Origin: Cyanobacteriota bacterium
GTDB lineage: Bacteria > Cyanobacteriota > Cyanobacteriia > PCC-6307 > Cyanobiaceae
Assembly (NCBI GenBank): GCA_026389315.1
Contig: JAPLIC010000025.1
Span: 1 to 64,000, forward strand
Length of the DNA stretch: 64,000 bases
Reading direction: 5' to 3'
In this document: positions 18,996-29,741 of the stretch, piece after piece
Layout of the letters: every line of letters begins with the position of its first letter
How positions within the stretch are numbered: the stretch's first letter is position 1
Notes under the pieces: generated by a model
What the model was told of the DNA's origin: nothing
The model's database searches: none
The model's input: only the letters and a program-made list of their open reading frames with translations
Position numbers and translations under genes: made by a program

Positions 18996-20030
18996 ATGGC
19001 GGATCCAGTGCTTCCCGCCGCAACTCCATCCCCAGCACCGGTGATTGCGTTGATGGGAGAGGGTCCAGCCGGCACGCCGGAGCTTTCAGTTGTTGTGCCT
19101 CTTTACAATGAAGAGGGAAGTCTTTCCCAACTGGTTGATCAGTTGCTGAATGCACTTCGCCCCCTTAATCAACACTTTGAGTTGATTTTAGTTGATGATG
19201 GTTCAAGGGATGGCACGCCAGCTTTGCTGCGGGACCTCGTCAATCATGTCCCTGAACTTGTGGCAGTTCTGCTACGCCGAAACTACGGGCAGACTGCTGC
19301 TATGGCAGCCGGCTTTGATGCCAGTAGGGCCCCTGTGATTGTGACGCTTGATGGTGATCTTCAAAATGATCCGGCGGATATCCCCCTGCTGCTGGAGCGC
19401 CTCGATCAGGGCTATGACCTGGTCAGTGGCTGGAGGCACAAGCGGCAGGATGCTGCCCTCTCCAGGTTGTTGCCTTCGTTGTTGGCGAATCGCTTGATTG
19501 CCAGAGTCACGGGGGTTGAGTTGCACGACTATGGCTGCTCACTCAAGGCCTACCGCCGCGAGGTGGTCGCCGACATGAATCTTTACGGTGAGTTGCATCG
19601 CTTTTTACCGGCACTTGCTTTTATCGAAGGAGCGCGAATTGGCGAAGTACAGGTTAATCATCACCCAAGGCGTTTTGGTCAAAGCAAGTATGGAATTGAC
19701 CGTACTTTTCGCGTTTTAATGGATTTACTTACGGTCTGGTTCATGAAGCGATTTTTGACCAGGCCCATGCATGTGTTTGGATTTGTCGGCCTTTTCACCC
19801 TGGGCATTGGTTTGCTGATTGCCCTAGGGCTGGTGGCCCAGAAACTGATGTTTGGAACCGATATCGGCTCCAGGCCACTGCTATTAATGGCCGTTCTTGC
19901 GATCCTCAGCGGCGTACAGCTTTTTTGTTTCGGACTTCTTGCTGAAATGCAGATGCGTACCTATCACGAAAGTCAGGGCCGACCTATCTACCGCACTCGG
20001 GCAACGTTGCGCGGTAAAGCTGCCGCATAA
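18996..20030 (+). CDS. Family 2 glycosyltransferase, polyprenyl-phosphate mannosyl/glucosyltransferase type
   Basis: This 344-residue enzyme has the GT-A fold of the DPM1/GtrB family: LSVVVPLYNEEGSLSQLV near residue 30, the metal-binding VTLDGDLQNDPADIP near 110, and the family tail VNHHPRRFGQSKYGIDR. Two C-terminal hydrophobic helices (about 255-280 and 290-315) anchor it in the membrane. It is expected to move a hexose from a nucleotide sugar to undecaprenyl phosphate for envelope glycosylation. Its substrate is unknown. The gene is more AT-rich in its 3' half. Confidence 0.85.
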   Translation: MADPVLPAATPSPAPVIALMGEGPAGTPELSVVVPLYNEEGSLSQLVDQLLNALRPLNQHFELILVDDGSRDGTPALLRDLVNHVPELVAVLLRRNYGQTAAMAAGFDASRAPVIVTLDGDLQNDPADIPLLLERLDQGYDLVSGWRHKRQDAALSRLLPSLLANRLIARVTGVELHDYGCSLKAYRREVVADMNLYGELHRFLPALAFIEGARIGEVQVNHHPRRFGQSKYGIDRTFRVLMDLLTVWFMKRFLTRPMHVFGFVGLFTLGIGLLIALGLVAQKLMFGTDIGSRPLLLMAVLAILSGVQLFCFGLLAEMQMRTYHESQGRPIYRTRATLRGKAAA

Positions 20031-20186
20031 AGCATGGCGATCCACCGTTTCTCGGGCCAGCGGGGATTCATCAGCGCAGCGGTCAGGCGGAGCTCATAGC
20101 TCAACTTTTATGTCGCCGCTCCAGGCGTCTTGCGGGCAAGCATCCAGGTGTTCGTACAGTGCCTCTGGTTGTTCTTGGCCTAAGCC

Positions 20187-20303
20187 ATGACTGGAGAATT
20201 TGCAGCTGCCTGGTTGCCGTCAGTGCTCGTGCCGTTGGTGGGCATCCTTGCCCCTGCCGTGGCCATGGCTCTGCTTTTTAACGTGATTGAGGCCCGTGAC
20301 TGA
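20187..20303 (+). CDS. psaI: Photosystem I subunit VIII (PsaI)
   Basis: A 38-codon gene for a single-helix photosystem I subunit: MTGEFAAAWLPSVLVPLVGI followed by the rest of a hydrophobic helix and the tail FNVIEARD. PsaI stabilises PsaL at the trimer interface. It lies 69 nt upstream of psaL, the usual cyanobacterial order. Confidence 0.92.
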   Translation: MTGEFAAAWLPSVLVPLVGILAPAVAMALLFNVIEARD

Positions 20304-20372
20304 GCCCTGCAACGGTCTCAGCCCTCTCTTTCGCTACGTCTTTCTGAATCCCACGCCGCCTCAGCCCATCCC

Positions 20373-20864
20373 ATGACCGTGACTCCTGTCGCCGACCCCA
20401 CTGTCGGCAATCTGGCCACACCGGTGAACAGCAGCTATTTCACCAAGGCGTTTATCAACGCCCTGCCGGCCTACCGCCCTTCCCTCTCGCCGAACCGTCG
20501 TGGCCTTGAGGTAGGGATGGCCCACGGTTTCCTCCTCTTTGGTCCTTTTGCCCTCACCGGTCCCCTGCGCCATACTGAATACGGTGGAACCGCAGGACTT
20601 CTGGCGACCATTGGTCTGATCTCGATTCTGACCGTGTGCCTATCCATTTACGGCACTGCTGGTCGTGGTCCAAATGTTCAGCCCCCTGATGCCACCGTCG
20701 ACTACCCTCCTGCTGATCTATTCACCAAAGCTGGCTGGGCTGAATTTGCCAGCGGTTTTTGGTTGGGTGGATGCGGTGGTGCCGCCTTCGCTTGGTTTCT
20801 CTGCAGCACAGCAATTGTTGCCCCTCTGATCAAGATCGCTGGTGGTGCCTGGAGTGTCAACTAA
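20373..20864 (+). CDS. psaL: Photosystem I subunit XI (PsaL)
   Basis: PsaL forms the trimer core of cyanobacterial photosystem I. The 163 residues include [40 protein letters not shown] and three hydrophobic segments, the last ending GGAWSVN. An intrinsic terminator follows at 20910. Confidence 0.96.
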   Translation: MTVTPVADPTVGNLATPVNSSYFTKAFINALPAYRPSLSPNRRGLEVGMAHGFLLFGPFALTGPLRHTEYGGTAGLLATIGLISILTVCLSIYGTAGRGPNVQPPDATVDYPPADLFTKAGWAEFASGFWLGGCGGAAFAWFLCSTAIVAPLIKIAGGAWSVN

Positions 20865-20909
20865 AGTCAGATGAATCGAGAGGCGTAAGTTTCTCCGATT
20901 CTAATTCAC

Positions 20910-20941
20910 AACCCCACTCTTTGATTAGAGAGGGGTTTTTT
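20910..20941 (+). terminator. Intrinsic terminator of psaI-psaL
   Basis: ACCCC-A-CTCT and AGAG-A-GGGGT form a stem around a loop containing TTGATT, followed by six T residues. It lies 46 nt after the psaL stop. Confidence 0.85.
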
Positions 20942-21137
20942 GTGCGCTTAGCCACTGATGCTTGACTAAACCGTAGACACCATCGACTTTGATGACAGAT
21001 GTGGTTCCCTGACCCCTGGTGGTGTATCCGACCCACGACTTGTCAGTCGTTGAGATCAGCGAAGATGCGGTGAGCCAATCAAGTTGCCCTGGAGTTGGCG
21101 GACCAGTTTCTCTTGCTACTGGCTTGTTATTTAACAA
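20925..21137 (-). CDS. Small hypothetical ORF or gene remnant between psaL and psaB
   Basis: From a TTG at 21137 this frame encodes 70 residues that read like real protein (GQLDWLTASSLISTTDKSWV and then VGYTTRGQGTTSVIKVDGVY). The frame stays open upstream to a TAG at 21216-21218, adding 26 codons, but contains no ATG, GTG or TTG there. The stop codon lies inside the psaL terminator hairpin. I do not recognise the family. It may be a small conserved protein with an odd start, a remnant of a longer gene, or chance. Downstream of psaB it would be read in the same direction, but it follows the psaB terminator at 21282. Confidence 0.35.
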   Translation of the reverse strand: MLNNKPVARETGPPTPGQLDWLTASSLISTTDKSWVGYTTRGQGTTSVIKVDGVYGLVKHQWLSAQKTPL

Positions 21138-21281
21138 GGGACTTGGCTGAGGTGCGATGGTCGGGTGGACAACCCATAGCTGGGTACAGACGAATCCGTT
21201 GCCTCCTTTGTGCCTCTACTCAACTTGCGGATATCAATGTTCGGAGTGTTGAATGCCTTTGCATGTTCTCTTAAGGTCACT

Positions 21282-21308
21282 AAAAAGCCTCCGGCTCAAG
21301 CCGGAGGC
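21282..21308 (-). terminator. Intrinsic terminator of psaA-psaB
   Basis: On the minus strand GCCTCCGGCT and AGCCGGAGGC form a near-perfect 10-bp stem with a tiny loop, followed by TTTTT. It sits 37 nt after the psaB stop. The rest of 21138-21281 shows nothing I can name. Confidence 0.9.
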
Positions 21309-21344
21309 AAATCCGTCCCTCACGGAGACAGGTATTGAACGGGA

Positions 21345-23570
21345 TTAGCCGAATTTACCTGACGTGGAGGCGATCAAGAAGGCTGCATAGGTCAGGAAGA
21401 AACCCACGGTAAAGTGAGCCAGACCAACAACACGAGCTTGAACGATTGAGAGGGCCACAGGCTTGTCACGCCAGCCCACCAAGTTGGCGAGAGGAGTGCG
21501 TTGATGGGCCCAAACAATGGTTTCAATCAACTCCTGCCAATATCCTCGCCAGGAGATGAGGAACATGAAACCTGTGGCCCATACCAAGTGACCAAAGAGG
21601 AACATCCAGGCCCAAACAGCCAAATTATTGGTGCCTGAGGGGTTGTATCCATTGATCAGCTGGGAGCTGTTAAGCCAGAGGTAGTCCCGGAACCAGCCCA
21701 TCAAATAGGTACTGGATTCATTGAACTGGGCAACATTGCCTTGCCAGATGGCCAGGTGTTTCCAGTGCCAGTAAAAAGTGAGCCAGGCCACCGTATTCAG
21801 AGCCCAGAAGACGGCCAGGTAGAAGGCATCCCATGCGGAGATATCGCAGGTACCACCACGACCAGGCCCATCACAAGGGAAGGAATAGCCGAAGTCCTTT
21901 TTGTCTGGCATCAACTTTGAACCCCTGGCATCCAGGGCACCCTTGACAAGGATCAGGGTGGTGGTGTGGAGTCCCAGGGCAATGGCGTGGTGAACTAGGA
22001 AGTCACCAGGACCAATTTGCAGGAACAGGGAGTTGTTGCCAGCGTTGATGGCCTCTAACCAGCCTGGGAGCCAGACGGCACCTGGGCCAGGGGCATTGCT
22101 GACGAGGCTGTTGGGATTAGCCAGCAGGACGTCCATGCCATAGAGAGCCTTGCCGCTGGCCGCCTGAACGAATTGGGCAAAAACGGGTTCAACCAGAATT
22201 TGCTTTTCAGGCGTTCCGAAAGCCACGACCACATCGTTATGGACGTACAGACCGAGGGTGTGGAAGCCAAGGAATAGAGAAACCCAGCTCAGGTGACTGA
22301 TGATGGCTTCTTTGTGCTCAAGCATCCGAGCAAGAACGTTGTTCTTGTTGGCCTCAGGATCGTAGTCACGGATGAAGAAGATGGCCCCGTGGGCAAAGGC
22401 ACCGCACATCAAGAAGATGGCGATGTATTGGTGGTGCGTGTAAAGGGCAGCCTGGGTGGTGTAATCCCGCGCAATAAAGGCATAGGAAGGCAGCGCGTAC
22501 ATGTGCTGCGCCACCAGGCTGGTGACCACGCCGAGAGACGCCAGAGCAAGACCCAGCTGGAAGTGCAGCGAGTTGTTGATGGTGTCGTAGAGGCCCCTGT
22601 GGCCCGCGCCGAGGGCGCCTCCGAAGGGGGTGCCCTTGGGCGGGTTGTGGGCTTCGAGGATCTCGCGGATCGAGTGACCGATACCGAAGTTGGTCCGGTA
22701 CATGTGGCCAGCGATCACAAACAGACAGCCAATCGCCAGATGGTGATGGGCAATATCCGTCAGCCAAAGCGCCTCAGTCTGGGGATGGAAGCCGCCAAGG
22801 AAAGTCAGGATGGCCGTTCCAGCTCCTTCAGTGGTGTTGAACACCTGCTGGGCGGAATCTGGATTTTGGGCGTAAACGCCCCAGTTACCTGTGAAGAAGG
22901 GACCAAGACCGGCGGGGTGGGGAGACACCGAGAGGAAATTGTCCCAACCCACATGCACTCCGCGGGATTCAGGGATCGCAACATGGACCAGGTGACCGGT
23001 CCAGGCGATGGAACTGAATCCGAAAAGTACGGCGAGATGGTGGTTTAACCGGGATTCGGCGTTTTTGAACCAGGCCAGTGATGGCAGGAACTTGGGCTGT
23101 AGATGGAGCCAGCCAGCGAACAGGGCCCAAGCTGAGAGGATCATCATGAAGATGGATCCTTGATACAGCTCAGCGTTGCTGCGCATACCAATCGTGTACC
23201 ACCAGTGGTACAGACCGGAATAGGCAATGTTCACTGGTGAAGAGGCACCGGCTTGGGTGAAGGCAGCGATGGCTCCCTGGCCGAAATGAGGATCCCAAAT
23301 CGCATGGGCGATGGGACGGGTATGCAGAGGATCGGCGACCCACTGCTCGAAGTTGCCCTGCCAGGCGATATGGAACAGGTTTCCCGAAACCCAGAGGCCG
23401 ATGATCGCCAGGTGACCGAAGTGGGTAGAGAACAGCTTTTGATAAAGCCGTTCTTCCGTCATTCCGTCATGGCTCTCGAAGTCGTGAGCCGTGGCGATCC
23501 CGTACCAAATACGACGGGTTGTTGGGTCCTGTGCCAACCCCTGGCTGAAATTAGGAAATTTCGTTGCCAT
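21345..23570 (-). CDS. psaB: Photosystem I P700 apoprotein A2 (PsaB)
   Basis: PsaB is one half of the photosystem I reaction-centre heterodimer and binds P700, antenna chlorophylls and half of the FX cluster. The 741-residue length fits PsaB. The FX loop [20 protein letters not shown] carries the two cluster cysteines. The protein begins [20 protein letters not shown] and ends with [10 protein letters not shown], both diagnostic. It is 20 nt downstream of psaA and co-transcribed with it. Confidence 0.98.
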   Translation of the reverse strand: MATKFPNFSQGLAQDPTTRRIWYGIATAHDFESHDGMTEERLYQKLFSTHFGHLAIIGLWVSGNLFHIAWQGNFEQWVADPLHTRPIAHAIWDPHFGQGAIAAFTQAGASSPVNIAYSGLYHWWYTIGMRSNAELYQGSIFMMILSAWALFAGWLHLQPKFLPSLAWFKNAESRLNHHLAVLFGFSSIAWTGHLVHVAIPESRGVHVGWDNFLSVSPHPAGLGPFFTGNWGVYAQNPDSAQQVFNTTEGAGTAILTFLGGFHPQTEALWLTDIAHHHLAIGCLFVIAGHMYRTNFGIGHSIREILEAHNPPKGTPFGGALGAGHRGLYDTINNSLHFQLGLALASLGVVTSLVAQHMYALPSYAFIARDYTTQAALYTHHQYIAIFLMCGAFAHGAIFFIRDYDPEANKNNVLARMLEHKEAIISHLSWVSLFLGFHTLGLYVHNDVVVAFGTPEKQILVEPVFAQFVQAASGKALYGMDVLLANPNSLVSNAPGPGAVWLPGWLEAINAGNNSLFLQIGPGDFLVHHAIALGLHTTTLILVKGALDARGSKLMPDKKDFGYSFPCDGPGRGGTCDISAWDAFYLAVFWALNTVAWLTFYWHWKHLAIWQGNVAQFNESSTYLMGWFRDYLWLNSSQLINGYNPSGTNNLAVWAWMFLFGHLVWATGFMFLISWRGYWQELIETIVWAHQRTPLANLVGWRDKPVALSIVQARVVGLAHFTVGFFLTYAAFLIASTSGKFG

Positions 23571-23590
23571 TGGGAAAGGTCAGGTGGAGG

Positions 23591-25894
23591 TCAGCCGACC
23601 GCAATGATGCGGGCCAGGAAGAAGGACCAGGTGGTAGCGATACCGCCCAGCAGATAGTGAGCAACACCAACAGCCCGTCCTTGGGTGATCGAAAGGGCAC
23701 GGGGCTGGATGGCCGGAGCCACTTTCAGCTTGTTGTGGGCCCAAACGATGGACTCTATTAATTCTTGCCAATAGCCGCGGCCACTGAACAAGAACATCAG
23801 ACTGAAGGCCCAGATGAAGTGGGCACCCAGGAACATCAGACCATAGGCACTGCTGCTCGAGCCGTAGCTGTTGATCACCTGGGCCGCTTGAGCCCAAAGG
23901 AAATCGCGCAGCCAACCATTAATGGTGATAGCGCTCTGGGCGAAATTCCCATTGGTGATGTGCTGGACTGTCCCGTCCGCATTGACTGTTCCCCAGACGT
24001 CGCTTTGCATTTTCCAACTGAAGTGGAAAATGACGATCGACAGAGAGTTGTACATCCAGAACAGACCCAGGAACACGTGGTCCCAAGCAGATACCTGGCA
24101 GGTACCGCCACGGCCTGGACCGTCGCAGGGGAATCGGAAGCCGAGGTTGGCCTTGTCGGGGACGAGACGGGAACTACGGCTGTAAAGCACACCCTTTAGA
24201 AGGATCAGCACGGTGACGTGGATCGTGAAGGCGTGGATGTGGTGGACCATGAAATCGGCCGTTCCCAAGGGGATCGGCGCTGCGGCAACTTTGCCGCCCA
24301 CGGCGATTACTGAACCGTTGAAAACCTCGCTGACAGTAGCCAGGGCGTTTGGAGCGGTGGTTCCAGCAGCAGCAGCATGAAGTCCTTGCACCCACTGGGC
24401 AAAGATCGGCTTCAGCTGGATCGCAGTGTCGCTGAACATGTCCTGGGGACGACCCAAGGCACGCATTGTGTCGTTGTGGATGTACAGGCCAAAGCTGTGG
24501 AAGCCAAGCCAGATACACACCCAGTTGAGATGGCTGATGAGAGCGTCGCGAGCCTTGAGCACCCGATCAAGAACGTTGTCGACGTTTTTGGCGGGGTCGT
24601 AGTCGCGAATCATGGCGATGGCCGCATGGGCGCCAGCACCAACGATCAAGAAGCCACCAATCCACATGTGATGGGTGAACAATGAAAGTTGGGTAGCGTA
24701 GGAAATGCCGATGTAAGGATACGGCGGCATCGCATACATGTGGTGCGCGATGATAATCGTCAGCGAACCCAGCATGGCCAGGTTGATACCTAGCTGGGCA
24801 TGCCAAGACGTTGTCAGAAATTCGAAGAGTCCGTTGTGCCCATTGGTTGCAGGGAACAACAGAGGGTCGCCTTTTTGACCTTCAAGGATTTCCTTGATGC
24901 TGTGTCCGATTCCCCAGTTGGTCCGGTACATGTGACCGGCAACGATGAAAAGAACAGCAATCGCCAAATGGTGATGGGCGATGTCGGTCATCCAGAGGCT
25001 GCCAGTAACTGGATTCAGACCTCCTTTGAAGGTTAGAAAATCGCTGTAAGCCGCCCAGTTTCCAGTGAAGAACGCTGAGATGCCAGCCCCGAAGCCAGGG
25101 TACAGCTGAGCAAGGAGGTCTTGGTTAAGGAACTCGTGGGGAAGCGGGATGTCCGCAACTGATGCGATCGTTCGACCATTGAGAACCAGCGGATTGCCGG
25201 CATCGATGGCATCCATCAATTGGGTTGTGGGCAGGGAGACATGGAGAAGGTGACCTGTCCAGGACAGAGAACCCAGGCCCAGCAGGCCGGCCAGATGGTG
25301 GTTGAGCATCGACTCAACGTTCTGGAACCACTCCAGTTTCGGAGCTGCCTTGTGATAGTGAAAAACCCCAGCATTGAGCATGAGGCCGGCCATGACCAAG
25401 GAGCCAATGGCCAAACAAAGAAGTTGAAACTCGCTGGTGATTCCCCAGGCTCTCCATACGTGAAAGAGACCTGAAGTGATTTGAATGCCGTGGAAGCCAG
25501 CTCCCACATCACCATTGAGGATTTCTTGGCCAAAGATCGGCCAAACCACCTGCGCACTGGGTTTGACGTGCAGGGGGTCGGCGAGCCAGCCGGTGTAATT
25601 GGAAAAACGAGCACCGTGGTAGAAGGCGCCGCTCAACCAGATGAAAATGACGGCCAGATGGCCGAAGTGAGCGCTGAAGATCTTTCGTGAGACCTCTTCA
25701 AGATCGCTCGTGTGGCTGTCGAAGTCGTGAGCGTTGGCGTGGAGGTTCCAAATCCAGGTGGTGGTTTTGGGACCTTTGGCGAGGGTGCGGTCGAAATGGC
25801 CGGGCTTTTCGAAAAGCTCGAACGTTGCCGGAACTGGGTTCCGGTCGACCATGTCCTTCGCCGTTTTCCCACGCTCTGGTGGGCTGATGGTCAT
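23591..25894 (-). CDS. psaA: Photosystem I P700 apoprotein A1 (PsaA)
   Basis: PsaA pairs with PsaB to form the photosystem I core in the thylakoid. The 767 residues begin [20 protein letters not shown]; the FX loop is [20 protein letters not shown], matching the PsaB loop. Eleven transmembrane helices are expected. The C-terminus [13 protein letters not shown] is canonical. Transcription is expected from the divergent region upstream. Confidence 0.98.
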   Translation of the reverse strand: MTISPPERGKTAKDMVDRNPVPATFELFEKPGHFDRTLAKGPKTTTWIWNLHANAHDFDSHTSDLEEVSRKIFSAHFGHLAVIFIWLSGAFYHGARFSNYTGWLADPLHVKPSAQVVWPIFGQEILNGDVGAGFHGIQITSGLFHVWRAWGITSEFQLLCLAIGSLVMAGLMLNAGVFHYHKAAPKLEWFQNVESMLNHHLAGLLGLGSLSWTGHLLHVSLPTTQLMDAIDAGNPLVLNGRTIASVADIPLPHEFLNQDLLAQLYPGFGAGISAFFTGNWAAYSDFLTFKGGLNPVTGSLWMTDIAHHHLAIAVLFIVAGHMYRTNWGIGHSIKEILEGQKGDPLLFPATNGHNGLFEFLTTSWHAQLGINLAMLGSLTIIIAHHMYAMPPYPYIGISYATQLSLFTHHMWIGGFLIVGAGAHAAIAMIRDYDPAKNVDNVLDRVLKARDALISHLNWVCIWLGFHSFGLYIHNDTMRALGRPQDMFSDTAIQLKPIFAQWVQGLHAAAAGTTAPNALATVSEVFNGSVIAVGGKVAAAPIPLGTADFMVHHIHAFTIHVTVLILLKGVLYSRSSRLVPDKANLGFRFPCDGPGRGGTCQVSAWDHVFLGLFWMYNSLSIVIFHFSWKMQSDVWGTVNADGTVQHITNGNFAQSAITINGWLRDFLWAQAAQVINSYGSSSSAYGLMFLGAHFIWAFSLMFLFSGRGYWQELIESIVWAHNKLKVAPAIQPRALSITQGRAVGVAHYLLGGIATTWSFFLARIIAVG

Positions 25895-26307
25895 CGAGAG
25901 GTTCCTCGAGGGACGGAATCGAGGTGGAGGTCCACCCCTTCGACCTGCCGGACATTCCGGGGCCGTTGGGCCCCATGGCGCGGGGTGGCATTGGCAAGCC
26001 AGCCACTGAACCGACGCTATGGGCGCCAGTCAGACAAAGGGAGTGAATCCTTGCCATGACTGGGGCATTGGGCCCCAAAGGGGACCGCTTGGGAAAGTAT
26101 AGGGGCCAAAAACAGGCCTAATCTGCGTCCAGTTACAAAGGTTCAATCCCCGCCATTCGCTGGCTGGGCCTGGGGTCTACTCGGCGTTGTTTTGCATTGA
26201 ATGAGGCATTTGTGTGGGGATGTAACTATAATAATTATGACTTTAGGCCCTCTGCCTGGCTCTGGGCTGCCAATTTGGGCCTTGGCCTCAACAAGTCCTT
26301 CAGCAGA
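25895..26307 (-). promoter_or_regulatory. psaA upstream region with candidate promoter
   Basis: This divergent intergenic region contains no convincing gene. On the minus strand a -10-like TATACT lies at 26101-26096, which would give a psaA leader of about 190-200 nt; a clear -35 is not seen. GGGGCC/GGCCCC inverted motifs at about 26062-26082 could fold in the leader. A single GTTACAAA (26133-26140) resembles half of an HLR1/RpaB site, but the second half does not match. The first 37 codons of the longest frame for the downstream gene (26197-26307) are counted as non-coding here. Confidence 0.35.
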
Positions 26308-27879
26308 ATGGTTGCAGCTGGAGATGGTTTGTTGGTGGCTCAAAGGTTCTGCGGGCTCAGTCGGTGGCGGTCGGCCCTGGTTGGTGTCGTTTTGCTGGCT
26401 GTTGTTTGCTTTGCCAACCCGGCGGCCAGCCATGCGGCTTGGCGGCTACCGAAGCGCCAGATCCCCGCCCCCACGGCCAAGGATCCAGCCACCTGGGCTG
26501 GTGCAGCTCATCTGCAAGAGGAATCTCCACCTGCGGCGGTTCTTCAGTTCAAGGATGCGCTCGGCGAAAAGCTTCCCCAATTGAAGATTCTGGAGCCTGC
26601 CAACGGCGCCACGGTTGCGGATGGAGCTTGGACCCTTCGGGTCAAGGTTTCTGACTGGCCTTTAATTGATGCTGGTTCGTTGGGTTTGGGTCCCCACCTG
26701 TTGGTCATGCTTGATGGGGAGCCCCCACGGGTCCTCACGGCGACACAGACCGAGATGCCTCCCCTAAGCCCAGGTAGTCATCGTTTGACAGTGGCTGCGG
26801 CTTGGCCTTGGGGGGAGGTCATCAAGAGCCATGGCGGCTTCGATCAGATTCGCATGCATCGTGCTGCCGCCAATCCTTTAGCAGTGCCAGCCCCTGGGAG
26901 CGCCCAGTTGTTCGTTACATCTCCCAGCTCGAATTCTAAAAAAATGGCTGAGCCTGTCTTGGTGGACTGGCTTTTGATCGATGCTCCTCTGCAAAATCTG
27001 CGCCAGGATGATGCAAGTTGGCGTCTGAGGATCACTGTTAATGGTGAGAGTTTTCTTGTGGATCAACAGACGCCTCTCTGGCTCAGCGGCTGGCGCCCTG
27101 AAACCAATGCCCTGCTTTGGGAGCTGGTCGATGGACGGGGCGAAGCACTTAACCCTCCCTTCAACAGTATTGTCAGCGAATTCTACATAGAAGATTCAAA
27201 AGCCACAAAACCATATAATACACTTTGGCTGAGTGGTCGCATAAATTCTGATGATCTTGCCATATTGCTGGGCAATGCACCCCCCACGAGTCTTGCGGCC
27301 CAGGTGGAGAAAGAGGATTTGACTTCAAAGGTAACACCATCGGAAAACGTCACACCACTACCCAAAGGACAAGCTAGCAATGGCAATATTGATGAAATGG
27401 AATTTGGCGAAAAAGAAGTGTTAACAGAACCTCCCCCTGGGGAAGTTCAAAGTCGTGAATCGCCCGGAGATCTTGACCATGGGCTTGAGGCCGCCGAGCC
27501 GGAAAGTGGGCCACCATACCCTTCAGCTCCAGCGGAGCCAATCAACTCCAATGCAGAAGTGAAGAGCCTTGGGGTACCGAATCTCAAATCCCCGCTTCCC
27601 GGACCGCTGTCTGACATAACGGCCAAGCCCGAGCCCCCCCCCTTGGCGGAGGCCCGTTCAATCGACACTTCGGCAGAGCGGCGCCAACGGGATCAGCCCG
27701 CGACCGCGTTGCCAGACACCGCTCCGCGATTGGAGGACATCAAGTTGGATGACCTCAAGGACGTCCTACCCGCCGCTGGAGAGGGGGTGAATCCTGACGC
27801 CACCATGACTCCTCCCCCTTCAGAGAGTTTCCTGGCTCGCCTGGGCCAGGGACTTCGCCGCCGAATGGGGCCTTCCTGA
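26308..27879 (+). CDS. Secreted or envelope protein of unknown function
   Basis: From the ATG at 26308 the product has 523 residues. A signal peptide is clear: RWRSALVGVVLLAVVCFANP with likely cleavage after SHA. The next 230 residues are a globular region with two similar segments (LKILEPANGATVADGAWTLR and AQLFVTSPSSNSKKMAEPVL) that look like repeated beta-sandwich domains; this is inference. The last 200 residues are acidic and proline-rich, ending in a basic MLR-like tail. I do not recognise the family. The stop is 1 nt before cbiG-cobJ, so the two are probably co-transcribed. A start at 26197 is possible but would bury the signal peptide. Confidence 0.65.
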   Translation: MVAAGDGLLVAQRFCGLSRWRSALVGVVLLAVVCFANPAASHAAWRLPKRQIPAPTAKDPATWAGAAHLQEESPPAAVLQFKDALGEKLPQLKILEPANGATVADGAWTLRVKVSDWPLIDAGSLGLGPHLLVMLDGEPPRVLTATQTEMPPLSPGSHRLTVAAAWPWGEVIKSHGGFDQIRMHRAAANPLAVPAPGSAQLFVTSPSSNSKKMAEPVLVDWLLIDAPLQNLRQDDASWRLRITVNGESFLVDQQTPLWLSGWRPETNALLWELVDGRGEALNPPFNSIVSEFYIEDSKATKPYNTLWLSGRINSDDLAILLGNAPPTSLAAQVEKEDLTSKVTPSENVTPLPKGQASNGNIDEMEFGEKEVLTEPPPGEVQSRESPGDLDHGLEAAEPESGPPYPSAPAEPINSNAEVKSLGVPNLKSPLPGPLSDITAKPEPPPLAEARSIDTSAERRQRDQPATALPDTAPRLEDIKLDDLKDVLPAAGEGVNPDATMTPPPSESFLARLGQGLRRRMGPS

Positions 27880-27880
27880 G

Positions 27881-29707
27881 ATGCCGATCACGCCGTCGAA
27901 GGTGGTGGGTTTCGCCCTTTCCAAAGAGGCCATCCCCCTGTTGCAGCGCCTGGAGCAAGCGGGATCACTTGCCGAGATCCGTTGGCCGGACGACCCGATC
28001 TCGCCGGCCGATTGGCTGGCCCGGGAATGGCCGCTCGCATCGGCTGTCGTTGCCGTGGCGGCCGCCGGGCTCGTGACCCGCCTCGTGGCTCCACTGCTGG
28101 TTGGGAAAGCCTCCGATCCCGCCGTCGTCGTTCTTGACCCTGAAGGCCGTTTTGTGGTTCCAATCCTTGGCGGCCACGGGGCCGGCGGCGAGGCGTTGGC
28201 GCGCCAGCTCGCCGCCCTACTCGGTGGTCAGGCCGTGATTACTGGCAGTAGCTCGGCCATAGGGCGATTGTGCCTGGATAGCTTTGGCACCGACTGGGGC
28301 TGGATTCGGGGCGCCGGCGACTGGCAAGCCCTGATGCTGGCGGCTCGCCAGGATCTCGATCGGGCCCCCTTACGGGTGCGGCAGGAGAGCGGCACGGACC
28401 TTTGGCAGCAGGGTGAGGCCGCCCAAGCGATGGGTCTAAAGCTGGTGCAAGGCCCTGACCCAGGAACGGAGGGCAAGGAACCCGATCTGGTGATTGGCCC
28501 CCACCTGGGACGCGGCTGTCGTTGGCATCCCCCTTCCCTTTGGCTCGGGATGGGATGTGAAAGAGACACCACGTTGTCGGTTCTGGAACGGCTCATCGAC
28601 GAAACCTTGCCGAAGCATGGTTTGGCCATCCAGGCCGTTGCTGGCCTGGCGACCGTTGATCGCAAGGCCGATGAGCCGGCCCTCCGGGCCCTGGTCGAAC
28701 GGCGGGGCTGGGGGCTGGTTTGTTTCTCCGCCCCTGCCTTGGCTGAGGTGCCAGTCCCCCATCCCTCCAGGGTTGTGGAACAGGCCATGGGCACCGCCAG
28801 CGTCGCCGAGGCGGCTGCCCTGCTCGCGGCGTCTGGACGTGATCGGATCGGGGCGAGCTTGTTGGTTCCCAAAACGGTGGCCCATGCCGGGGCCGGGGAA
28901 AGGGGGGCCGCCACCCTGGCGGTGGCCGAGGCAGTCGTGCAGTGGGGGCCGGCCCGTGGTGAGCTCCATCTGGTGGGGAGCGGTCCCGGCTCCTTGGATC
29001 TCCTGACCGGCGCTGGACGCTGGGCGCTGGCTCGCTGCGCTGTTTGGGCGGGATACAGCCTCTATCTGGATCTGCTGGAGCCCCTGCGCCGGCGGGATCA
29101 GGTGCGACGGGAAGGACGCCTGACTGAGGAATCGGCCCGTTGCGCCGAGGCTCTTGCCTTGGCGGCCCAGGGCCTGCGGGTGGCCTTGATCTCATCAGGG
29201 GACAGTGGCATCTATGGAATGGCTGGCCTGGCCCTTGAACAATGGCTTGGCCTGGCGGCAAAAGATCGACCTGTCTTTCAGGTGCATCCAGGAATCTCTG
29301 CGCTGCAGCTAGCGGCAGCCAGGGCGGGGGCTCCACTGATGCACGATTTCTGCACGATCAGCCTGAGTGATCGACTCACGCCCTGGCCCGTGATTGAAGA
29401 CCGGCTCAGGGGGGCTGCGGCTGGGGATTTCGTGGTGGCCCTTTACAACCCCCGTTCGCAGGGTCGGGATTGGCAAGTGGGCCGTGCCCGCGATCTCTTG
29501 AGAGAGCATCGCCAGCCCTCCACGCCTGTGTTGATCGCCCGCCAGCTTGGTCGGCAAGGGGAAGCATTGACGCTTACCACCCTGGAGCACTTGCCGATCG
29601 CACAGATCGACATGTTGAGTCTGGTGCTCGTCGGCAACAGCACCAGTTATGTCAAAGATGGTCGTTTTGTCACGCCAAGGGGATACCCAGGCGCCGAACT
29701 GGCTTGA
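27881..29707 (+). CDS. cobJ: CbiG-CobJ fusion: cobalt-precorrin-5A hydrolase / precorrin-3B C17-methyltransferase
   Basis: The 608-residue protein joins two corrin-ring enzymes. Residues 1-340 are CbiG-like: the N-terminal domain has VPILGGHGAGGEALARQLA and the C-terminal domain LWLGMGCERDTTLSVLE. Residues about 355-608 are the SAM-dependent CobJ/CbiH methyltransferase, with GELHLVGSGPGSLDLLT, the SSGDSGIYGMAG loop and DFVVALYNPRSQGRDWQ. Together they contract the macrocycle in cobalamin or pseudocobalamin synthesis. CbiG-CobJ fusions are known in cyanobacteria. No cobalamin riboswitch was seen upstream. Confidence 0.92.
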   Translation: MPITPSKVVGFALSKEAIPLLQRLEQAGSLAEIRWPDDPISPADWLAREWPLASAVVAVAAAGLVTRLVAPLLVGKASDPAVVVLDPEGRFVVPILGGHGAGGEALARQLAALLGGQAVITGSSSAIGRLCLDSFGTDWGWIRGAGDWQALMLAARQDLDRAPLRVRQESGTDLWQQGEAAQAMGLKLVQGPDPGTEGKEPDLVIGPHLGRGCRWHPPSLWLGMGCERDTTLSVLERLIDETLPKHGLAIQAVAGLATVDRKADEPALRALVERRGWGLVCFSAPALAEVPVPHPSRVVEQAMGTASVAEAAALLAASGRDRIGASLLVPKTVAHAGAGERGAATLAVAEAVVQWGPARGELHLVGSGPGSLDLLTGAGRWALARCAVWAGYSLYLDLLEPLRRRDQVRREGRLTEESARCAEALALAAQGLRVALISSGDSGIYGMAGLALEQWLGLAAKDRPVFQVHPGISALQLAAARAGAPLMHDFCTISLSDRLTPWPVIEDRLRGAAAGDFVVALYNPRSQGRDWQVGRARDLLREHRQPSTPVLIARQLGRQGEALTLTTLEHLPIAQIDMLSLVLVGNSTSYVKDGRFVTPRGYPGAELA

Positions 29708-29741
29708 GCCGAGTTGGGATCCAGCTGTGGCCCTTCCGCAA

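Noticed and set aside
26133-26150. HLR1/RpaB-like site GTTACAAA upstream of psaA
   Set aside because: Only one half-site matches; the second half does not.
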